Assembly: GCA_034003745.1 (NCBI GenBank)
Contig: JAVEYA010000014.1
Location: 1-37,434, forward strand
Direction: 5' to 3'
From: JAVEYA01 sp034003745
Lineage (GTDB): Bacteria; Bacillota; Peptococcia; DRI-13; PHAD01
Length of the DNA: 37,434 nt
Made by a program: the position numbers and the translations under genes. Positions 31,410-37,434 of the stretch are shown here, one piece after another. The notes under the pieces are model-generated. The model was not told the DNA's origin and searched no databases. It saw only the letters and a list, made by a program, of their open reading frames with translations. The stretch's first letter is position 1; each line of letters begins with the position of its first letter.

Positions 31410-33162
31410 TATTCTCACCCGCTTTCCGGATGGCTTTTACCTTGCAGATTTGCACGCAGAGATTGCAGCCGGTACAAATACTTTCATTTAAATCAACGCT
31501 GCCGCCCCGGATGGCGATGGCCGGACAGCCGATGGCCATACACTGCCTGCAATTGATACACTTGTCCTTATCAATACTTGCGCTTAAGCCGGTTGGTTTC
31601 TCCAGCAACGCACACGGACGCTTTGCAATGATCACCGAAAGTTCGGGGGCAGCTACTTCCGCTTTGACCACCGCCTCAAATTCCGCCAGTTGAAAGGGAT
31701 CGATTTCCACGACCCTTTTTACTCCCAGCGCCCGGGCCAGCTCACCGATCCGTACAATACCGGTGGGTTCCGCCATCAAGGTCTTGCCGGTGGCCGGATG
31801 GTCCTGATGTCCCGTCATGGCTGTGGTCGAGTTGTCCAATATCAGAAGCGTACCGCGGGATTTATTGTAGACCATATCCACCAGACCGGTGATGCCGGAA
31901 TGGAAGAAGGTGGAGTCGCCGATGACCGCAACCACTTTATCGGCCAAATCCGGATTGCCCTTTTCCATCCCCAGGGCGGCGCCGATGCTGGCGCCCATGC
32001 AGATGGTCGTATCAATGGCTTCCAGTGGAGGAAGACATCCCAAAGTATAACAGCCGATGTCCCCGGCTACGGTCAGTTTCAATTTCTTCAGCACATGGAA
32101 GACCGCCCGGTGCGGACAGCCGGGACACAGCACCGGAGGACGGGGAGGGGATGACGGCAGGTCATTCGTTTTAATTCCGCCCTCTTCAGGCTGTGCCAAT
32201 CCCAGCTCCTGAGAGATGCTCCCTTTAATCATCCGTGCGCTCAATTCACCTGTCCGCGGGAAAATGATTTTACCTTTAACTTTAATTCCCATGATTTTGA
32301 TTTCTTCTTCCCAGAACGGCTCCAGCTCCTCCACCACGAAGAGCTCTCCCACCTGCGCTGCGAATTTCCGAATCATTTCTTCCGGCAGGGGATAAGAAAG
32401 ACCCAGTTTTAAGATGCTGGCTTCCGGAAAAGCTTCTTTAACATACTGATAACAAATGCCGCCCGTAATAATACCGAATTTCTTATCATTGATTTCCATG
32501 CGGTTGAGCTTAGTGCTTTCCGCCCAGGTCTTCAGTTCAGCCAGCCTTTTTTCCACCACCAGATGGCGTTGGCGGCCGTGCGCCGGAATCATGACGTATT
32601 TAGGCGCATTTTTGACATACTCTTTGGTCACGTTCAGCCGGGAATCTTCCAGTTCCACCATCCCTTGGGAGTGCGCTATCCGGGTGGTCGTCCGCAGCAT
32701 GACCGGGGTATCAAAGGTTTCGCTCAAATCAAAAGCGGCTATGGTAAAATCCTTGGCTTCCTGGCTGTCGGAAGGCTCCAACACCGGAATCTTGGTGAAT
32801 TTTCCGTAGCGGCGGTTATCCTGCTCATTTTGTGAACTGTGCATGCCCGGATCGTCCGCGGAAACAAGCACAAAGCCGCCGTTGACGCCGGTATAGGCGA
32901 AAGTAAACAGCGGATCCGCCGCCACATTGACACCGACATGCTTCATGGTGGCCAGCGAACGTGCGCCGGATATGCTGGCGCCTGCCGCCACCTCAAAAGC
33001 CACCTTTTCATTGGGCGACCACTGGGCGTAAATTTCTTTATATTGCACAATGTTTTCCAGTATTTCCGTGCTGGGTGTGCCGGGATAGCCGACGGCCACC
33101 TTCACTCCCGCTTCATAGGCTCCTCTGGCGATCGCCTCATTGCCTGTCAAGAGAGCTTTCAT
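31402..33162 (-). CDS. iorA: Indolepyruvate:ferredoxin oxidoreductase, alpha subunit
   Basis: A 586-residue thiamine-diphosphate enzyme. The pyrimidine-binding domain opens with GNEAIARGAYEAGVKVAVGYPGTPSTEI. The TPP-binding domain has CPGCPHRAVF and GDIGCYTLGCLPP, then the GDS...N motif (IGDSTFFHSG with LILDNSTTAM). The C-terminus carries two 4Fe-4S clusters; the first has the spacing C-x2-C-x2-C-x4-C-P, which I believe is normal for IorA. The ATG at 33162 is chosen by homology with AAAGGCGG 11 nt upstream; longer starts exist. The operon degrades aromatic amino acids by Stickland-like oxidation in an anaerobe. Confidence 0.94.
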   Translation of the reverse strand: MKALLTGNEAIARGAYEAGVKVAVGYPGTPSTEILENIVQYKEIYAQWSPNEKVAFEVAAGASISGARSLATMKHVGVNVAADPLFTFAYTGVNGGFVLVSADDPGMHSSQNEQDNRRYGKFTKIPVLEPSDSQEAKDFTIAAFDLSETFDTPVMLRTTTRIAHSQGMVELEDSRLNVTKEYVKNAPKYVMIPAHGRQRHLVVEKRLAELKTWAESTKLNRMEINDKKFGIITGGICYQYVKEAFPEASILKLGLSYPLPEEMIRKFAAQVGELFVVEELEPFWEEEIKIMGIKVKGKIIFPRTGELSARMIKGSISQELGLAQPEEGGIKTNDLPSSPPRPPVLCPGCPHRAVFHVLKKLKLTVAGDIGCYTLGCLPPLEAIDTTICMGASIGAALGMEKGNPDLADKVVAVIGDSTFFHSGITGLVDMVYNKSRGTLLILDNSTTAMTGHQDHPATGKTLMAEPTGIVRIGELARALGVKRVVEIDPFQLAEFEAVVKAEVAAPELSVIIAKRPCALLEKPTGLSASIDKDKCINCRQCMAIGCPAIAIRGGSVDLNESICTGCNLCVQICKVKAIRKAGENNA

Positions 33163-33203
33163 GTTTATCAAATCCGCCTTTCTGATCATCCGTATATTTA
33201 AAA

Positions 33204-33239
33204 AATAAAGCATAGTCTTCGATTAACTATGCTTTTATT
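33204..33239 (-). terminator. Terminator after the sodium/solute symporter gene
   Basis: AAGCATAG pairs with CTATGCTT (plus an A/T extension) around an 11-nt loop, with T-rich sequence (TTTATTTTTT) following on the minus strand. It lies 63 nt after the symporter stop, between it and iorA. I found no clear iorA promoter, so iorA may partly depend on read-through. Confidence 0.7.
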
Positions 33240-33301
33240 CTATTAAATATATTGACACAATTCTTACAGTAGGGCAATCCTAAAAAATAGGCAGTTTCAT
33301 G

Positions 33302-34834
33302 TTATATTTCTGTCTGCATAAAAGTATCGTATTCTTCCTGTATCTCTTTAGCCGGTTCCGCCGTCAACAAGCTGACCGCTACGATAAAAATGACGGAGAC
33401 GATAAAAGCAGGCAGTATTTCGTAAAGATTGAAATATGGCTTGATGACGTTTCTCCAGAGGATGACCATCACTCCGCCGGATAAAATACCGGCCAAAGTT
33501 CCCTGCCAGTTCATTCTCTTCCAGTACAGGGACATCAGGATAGCCGGTCCGAAAGCTGCGCCAAATCCGGCCCAGGCATAGGCCACCAGATCAAAAACGG
33601 AACTGTTGGGGTCCCTGGCTAAAAACAAAGCGACAACTGCCACCGCTAAAACGCTGACACGGCTGATCCAAACCAGTTGTTTATCGTTTATTTTTCCTTT
33701 AAAAATATTTTTACAAATGTCTTCGGAAACAGCCGATGAGGTGACCAAAAGCTGAGAATCCGCCGTGCTCATAATCGCCGCCAGGATGGCCGTCAGAAGC
33801 AAGCCGGCAATAATCACGGCGCCCGGGCCGCTTAATAAATTCTGCACCATATAAATGAAGACTTTTTCTCCGTCCAGGCCGCCCAGCACATCCGGCGTCA
33901 CTACCGTGGAAAGATACGCCTTACCGATTACCCCCAAAAGTACCGCCGCGCTCAGTGTACATACCACCCATACCGTCGCTATCCGTCTGGCCGGCGCAAT
34001 ATCCTTGGAATGTTTAATACCCATGAATCTTGAAAGAATATGCGGCTGTCCGAAATAACCCAGCCCCCAGGCGGCGGTGGAGATGATGCCAAGCAAACCC
34101 ATACTGCCGAGACCCAGCCATTCTTCTGAGCCAAACCCTGCAGGAAGGCCGGCTATTGAGGCGGCCAGAGCGAAAGTCTCATTCGCCCCGCCCATCTTGA
34201 CCACCGCGATAATCGGCAAAATGATGATGGCAAAAAACATTAACAGGCCTTGAATCAAGTCGGTCCAGCATACCGCGAGGAATCCACCCAGGAAGGTGTA
34301 AGAAACGATCACGGCTGCACCGATTAAAAGCGCAACGCCGTAATCCAGTCCAAATACTGCATTGAAAAGCTTAGCCCCGGCTGAAAACTGAGCAGCGGTA
34401 TAAATCAGGAAAAAGATAATAATAAAGATGGCTGAAATCATTTTGATTAAATGTGTTTTATCCCTGAACCTGTTTTCAAGATAGGTCGGCAGGGTGATTG
34501 CGTTGCTGCTGTGTTCCGAGTATTTCCTTAACCTTTTGGCCAGAATCAGCCAGTTCAAATACGTTCCCACTGCCAGTCCCAGCGCTGTCCAAAAGGCCTC
34601 GGCCATACCGGCGTTTTTGGTCAGCAGAAATGCCGTGCCCGGCAGGCCCATCAAGAGCCAGCCGCTCATATCCGAAGCCTGGGCACTCATGGAGGTAACC
34701 CATACATTCAGATTTCTGCCCCCCAAAAAATAGTCGGTCTGACTTTTGGAGTTTCTGAAAAAATACACTCCGACACCCAACATAATCACTAAATAAAGAC
34801 ACAGAATAATTGCATGGACCACCATATCAGACAT
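33302..34834 (-). CDS. putP: Sodium/proline symporter family transporter (PutP-like)
   Basis: A 510-residue SSS-family (LeuT fold) transporter with about 13 TM helices. ASDMSGWLLMGLPG near residue 55 and AAIMSTADSQLLVTSSAVSEDI near 350 match the sodium- and proline-binding regions of E. coli PutP, including the Ser-Thr pair in STADSQ. It imports proline, or a similar amino acid, with sodium across the cytoplasmic membrane. It starts 12 nt after the DUF401 gene, so they form one operon. Proline is the best guess but related symporters take other solutes. Confidence 0.9.
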   Translation of the reverse strand: MSDMVVHAIILCLYLVIMLGVGVYFFRNSKSQTDYFLGGRNLNVWVTSMSAQASDMSGWLLMGLPGTAFLLTKNAGMAEAFWTALGLAVGTYLNWLILAKRLRKYSEHSSNAITLPTYLENRFRDKTHLIKMISAIFIIIFFLIYTAAQFSAGAKLFNAVFGLDYGVALLIGAAVIVSYTFLGGFLAVCWTDLIQGLLMFFAIIILPIIAVVKMGGANETFALAASIAGLPAGFGSEEWLGLGSMGLLGIISTAAWGLGYFGQPHILSRFMGIKHSKDIAPARRIATVWVVCTLSAAVLLGVIGKAYLSTVVTPDVLGGLDGEKVFIYMVQNLLSGPGAVIIAGLLLTAILAAIMSTADSQLLVTSSAVSEDICKNIFKGKINDKQLVWISRVSVLAVAVVALFLARDPNSSVFDLVAYAWAGFGAAFGPAILMSLYWKRMNWQGTLAGILSGGVMVILWRNVIKPYFNLYEILPAFIVSVIFIVAVSLLTAEPAKEIQEEYDTFMQTEI

Positions 34835-34845
34835 TTCTACCCCTC

Positions 34846-36048
34846 CTAAATTAATAGAAAATATGTAATAATGCCGGAGAAAAACATGACCGGGACCGTA
34901 ATATAATACTCCCGGTACAACTCCGGTAAAGATACCTCAAAATATTCATTGGTCAAAGCCTGGCAGAGGTGAATCGGTGAAATATAATATAGGGTAAAAC
35001 CCGTGGTATAAATCAACATAGCGTAAGCCACCGTTTGCTCCGGCGGAATCAATGAAAAAAGCAGCGGATAAAGCATTGCCGGCGGCAGCTGCGAATTACC
35101 GGAAACAAAACCCAGCGCGGAGGCCAGAATTACCGCGGTCAGCCAAAGGGGAATACCCAAACCGGTTACTTGCTGCATCAAAGTCTCCATCTGGGGAATA
35201 TTCTGAATAACATGCTTAAAGATCATGACTCCGGCTACAGCAATAATCAGGTTGTAGCTCTTGTTGGGACCTTTCAGCAAGACGTCAAAAAGCTTTTTAT
35301 CATTATCTTTCAAGAAATAAGTCAGAATACTCGTTATGACCAGAGCGGCATACAGCGGAATCCAGAAAACGAGCACAATGCAAAGGAGCAAAGGGGATGC
35401 ATATAAGAGGACATTTCGGATTACCTGCAAACTGCGTTCAGGCTGAATCCCCATCCCGTTCGTCTTAATCGGCCGGATATAGACCAGATAACCCGCTAGC
35501 AGAGTAGCCAACGTGACCGGCAGCTGCGCGATAATGATTTTACTGATCGGTATATTCGCCACATAGGCAGCATAGAGCAGGCTGATGGAGATGGGCAGGA
35601 AAAAATACCAGGCATGCCGGATATATAAATTGATGGCGGCACGGCGGGCTTTGCTCAAACCCGCTTTCTCCCCCAGATTATCAATTACCGGCGCCGCTAC
35701 GATCGCTGCTCCGGTAACTGTAAAAGTTGACAAGAGGCTGGGGATAATGAAGAGCATCACCTTCGCGCTGCCGAACAACTTCTCCAGGCTATCCACCATT
35801 TTGGCCAAAACCCCGTAGTCTTCCATCATCTTGCTGAAAACCACAATCAAAAAGACGTCCACGGCCAGTTCAATCGTGGCCCTTTCCAGCAAGGCCATTA
35901 TGAAGATCCGAGCCGTCTCACCCACAGACAATCCCGACATTAAGGCCAAGAGCAACGCTCCGGCCATGGTGGAAAAACCCAGATTTATTTTTTTATGTAC
36001 CAGAAACAGAATCAAGGCAAAGGACAAAATCAAAGCCAGAATGAGCAC
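34846..36048 (-). CDS. DUF401 family integral membrane protein
   Basis: A 400-residue membrane protein with about ten TM helices and no soluble domain. It matches the DUF401 family, permease-like proteins of unknown substrate found in Clostridia, Thermotogae and archaea; STFTVTGAAIVAAPVIDNLGEKAG and SGNSQLPPAMLYPLL are blocks I associate with it. The start is a GTG at 36048 preceded by AAGGA at good spacing. It is the first gene of the unit with the PutP-like symporter, which hints at a related solute or a regulator/partner role. No experimental function is known to me. Confidence 0.8.
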   Translation of the reverse strand: MLILALILSFALILFLVHKKINLGFSTMAGALLLALMSGLSVGETARIFIMALLERATIELAVDVFLIVVFSKMMEDYGVLAKMVDSLEKLFGSAKVMLFIIPSLLSTFTVTGAAIVAAPVIDNLGEKAGLSKARRAAINLYIRHAWYFFLPISISLLYAAYVANIPISKIIIAQLPVTLATLLAGYLVYIRPIKTNGMGIQPERSLQVIRNVLLYASPLLLCIVLVFWIPLYAALVITSILTYFLKDNDKKLFDVLLKGPNKSYNLIIAVAGVMIFKHVIQNIPQMETLMQQVTGLGIPLWLTAVILASALGFVSGNSQLPPAMLYPLLFSLIPPEQTVAYAMLIYTTGFTLYYISPIHLCQALTNEYFEVSLPELYREYYITVPVMFFSGIITYFLLI

Positions 36049-36150
36049 AGCGATTCCTTCTTTATCTGCAGATTATAAAACAATTAAAATAATACTATAT
36101 TTTTTGAATTTGCGATAGCCACCAATCGCTTCGATTTATATACGGCAAAA

Positions 36151-36178
36151 GATCCTGCTTTATTACTAGAGCGGGGTC
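36151..36178 (-). terminator. Probable terminator of the small membrane protein gene
   Basis: GATCCTGCT (36151-36159) pairs with AGCGGGGTC (36170-36178), nine pairs including G-T pairs, followed on the minus strand by TTTTGCC. It lies 48 nt after the stop at 36226. Confidence 0.5.
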
Positions 36179-36225
36179 CTTAGACTTTTATCTTAAATCT
36201 GTTCAGCAATAATATAAGGAATGAA

Positions 36226-36750
36226 TTAAAGGTTGCTTTGCTGTTCTTCTGTGGTCTGTTCCGTTGGTTCCAAATAGTCGTTCATAGGGGCCGCATCAAA
36301 TACTGAATCATGCCCTAATTTTATAGCTACAACGCTAGTAACAATACCGTAAATACAATTTGCTAATAAATAAGATAGATTATTTACCGCATCTTTTGGT
36401 CTGACTTTATTTTGAGGAGAAACACTTAATAATGCTGTAATTGTTGCGCCAATAGTTATCCCTGAGATAATCCCTTTTGGTAAGATATAGTCTTTACCTG
36501 TTCTGCTAAGCCAATTTACTATTCCAATTCCACCCAAGCCCGCCATACCAAAGTCAAATACGGCTCCCAGAAGTTGCCCTTTTATGTTGGTTGCCTCAGT
36601 TTTTTTGGATACCCAGACACCGGCCGCAGTGGCCCTATATGATCTTTGGGATATTTTTTTTCGAAGAGACATTTCATCAATTATAGTTTTAACAATATTT
36701 CCAGAGAAGCCTGCTACCATCCCCAAGAACACTCTGTCTTTAATCTTCAT
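36226..36750 (-). CDS. Small membrane protein of unknown function
   Basis: A 174-residue protein counted from the ATG at 36750, which follows AAGGTGA; two earlier in-frame starts (36756 and a GTG at 36759) overlap that site. Three or four hydrophobic stretches are visible: about 8-24, 60-80, 90-110 and 128-145. The tail is acidic and Glu/Gln-rich (EPTEQTTEEQQ). Glycine-rich segments such as GLGGIGIVNWL lie in the membrane parts. I do not recognise the family beyond seeing it as a conserved-looking Firmicutes membrane protein. It is alone between the DUF401 gene and the CRISPR array. Confidence 0.65.
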   Translation of the reverse strand: MKIKDRVFLGMVAGFSGNIVKTIIDEMSLRKKISQRSYRATAAGVWVSKKTEATNIKGQLLGAVFDFGMAGLGGIGIVNWLSRTGKDYILPKGIISGITIGATITALLSVSPQNKVRPKDAVNNLSYLLANCIYGIVTSVVAIKLGHDSVFDAAPMNDYLEPTEQTTEEQQSNL

Positions 36751-36844
36751 TAGCATCACCTTATATGCTTTTTATTTAGTATTACCCTTATCCGTAAGCA
36801 GTATGACTACGCATATAAAGAATGAAAACAAATGAATGTACTTA

Positions 36845-36874
36845 CCGCAAATCCACACACCCCGGGGGTGCGAC
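36845..36874. repeat. Decayed trailer-end CRISPR repeat
   Basis: AATCCAC lies at the same offset, and the end GCGAC is the same, as in the array repeats. The middle is replaced by CACCC-CGG-GGGTG, which still folds as a stem. The 34 nt between its end and the first full repeat (36875-36908) equal a normal spacer length, so this is an eighth, degenerate repeat with its own spacer. Confidence 0.65.
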
Positions 36875-36908
36875 ATACATCCGAAGAAAGAGCAATGGAA
36901 AATCATAT

Positions 36909-37333
36909 GTTTCAATCCACGCGCTTCCATGGAGCGCGACGCCATAAGATGACTCCTTTTCCCGCTTATCCAGGTTTCAATCCACGCGCTCCTGCGGAGC
37001 GCGACCCCGACCCTCCACCAGCTGAAGTAACTCCTGAGTTTCAATCCACGCGCTCCTATGGAGCGCGACTTTTGATAACCTCTGATGATATCAATCCTGT
37101 AATGTTTCAATCCACGCGCTCCCACGGAGCGCGACAATAATAACAATATTAAATCATGCGAAGCCTCAGGTTTCAATCCGCGCGCTCCCACGGAGCGCGA
37201 CTTTTTTACCCCCCCTGCTGGGTCTTGTGCTGCGGGTTTCAATCCGCGCGCTCCTATGGAGCGCGACGACCATGTAAAAGTACCCGCACCAGCAGAACCA
37301 AGTTTCAATCCACGCGCTCCCATGGAGCGCGAC
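36909..37333 (-). CRISPR. Type I-C-like CRISPR array, 7 repeats and 6 spacers
   Basis: Seven 32-nt repeats start at 36909, 36974, 37038, 37104, 37170, 37236 and 37302. As read on the plus strand they begin GTTTCAATCC and end GGAGCGCGAC. Spacers are 33, 32, 34, 34, 34 and 34 nt and unlike each other. The repeat ending GTGGATTGAAAC on the minus strand is typical of type I-C, which puts transcription leftward and the leader on the right. An 8-bp stem CGCGCTCC/GGAGCGCG is kept. The 3-nt loop varies (CAT, TGC, TAT, CAC, CAC, TAT, CAT from left to right), the fifth and sixth repeats have G in place of A at position 12, and the first has one T in the stem. No cas genes are in the window. Confidence 0.93.
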
Positions 37334-37434
37334 GTTTTGGTCACCGGCATAATAAAAATGTGCACTTTCGGCGGAGAAAATTGAGCAGGTATCAGAGATA
37401 ATATTTGCTTGGTAACTCCCCCGAAAGGGGACAT
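37334..37434 (-). promoter_or_regulatory. Probable CRISPR leader (partial)
   Basis: The sequence to the right of the last repeat has no further repeats. It contains an AT-rich stretch (ATAATATTTGC) and a small hairpin CCCC-CGAA-AGGGG at the window edge. From repeat polarity it should be the leader. The boundary and any cas genes are beyond the window. Confidence 0.45.

Noticed and set aside
31402..31560. Unusual cysteine spacing in the IorA ferredoxin domain
   Set aside because: C-x2-C-x2-C-x4-C-P is, to my knowledge, the normal form of one IorA cluster, so it is not a defect.
33252..33290. TTGACA on the plus strand downstream of the symporter gene
   Set aside because: No -10 at the right distance and no plus-strand gene follows.
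36772..37434. A long open frame across the CRISPR array, coding for a repeated GARGLK-like motif
   Set aside because: Repeat plus spacer is close to a multiple of three, so the frame stays open by chance. The repeat-spacer structure and dissimilar spacers explain it fully.

Overview
This window looks like chromosome from an anaerobic member of the Firmicutes, most likely class Clostridia and near the Peptococcaceae. The evidence is a glmS self-cleaving ribozyme, a Bacillus-type pur operon (E-B-C-S-Q-L-F-M-N-H-D), a 4Fe-4S type PurF, strong AAGGAGG ribosome binding sites, an oxygen-sensitive indolepyruvate:ferredoxin oxidoreductase, a V4R/chemoreceptor pair and a HelD-type RNA polymerase recycling ATPase. 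The species cannot be fixed from the sequence. From about 8.7 kb to the right end nearly every gene is on the minus strand.

Left region (1-8.7 kb): helD, then an orphan receiver-SARP response regulator that is divergent from a V4R-domain protein and a dCache chemoreceptor. Next come a small SANT-like protein and a toxin-antitoxin pair that joins a RelB/DinJ-type antitoxin to a zeta-like P-loop kinase. A YeiH-type transporter follows, split by a frameshift. Efflux operon (8.7-14.2 kb, minus): a MarR regulator, two halves of an asymmetric heterodimeric ABC exporter, and a membrane fusion protein made of two fused adaptor modules. Scar region (14.2-15.7 kb): a triple TGTAAACT direct repeat, a YefM/YoeB toxin-antitoxin pair with its palindromic operator, and the tail of a phage-type KilA-N-like gene. 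This looks like accumulated mobile debris.

Core metabolism (15.7-30.8 kb): glmS is controlled by a recognisable glmS ribozyme. A 9-codon ORF with a perfect Shine-Dalgarno sequence sits just upstream, and its stop codon straddles the predicted ribozyme cleavage site. A membrane diguanylate cyclase follows. The eleven-gene pur operon then makes IMP from PRPP; the genes are tightly packed and often overlap. purK is missing. The pur promoter (TTGACA-17-TAATAT) abuts a terminator hairpin whose two arms also match the PurR PurBox, so one element may end iorAB transcription and serve as the pur operator.

Right region (30.8-37.4 kb): iorA-iorB, a PutP-type sodium/solute symporter, a DUF401 membrane protein, a small unknown membrane protein, and a type I-C-like CRISPR array of seven repeats plus one decayed repeat. 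The repeats differ from one another mainly in the hairpin loop. Repeat polarity puts the leader at the right edge, so any cas genes should lie just beyond the window.

The observations most worth following are the leader ORF/ribozyme overlap, the terminator-PurBox overlap, the heterogeneous CRISPR repeats and the RelB-zeta toxin-antitoxin pair.
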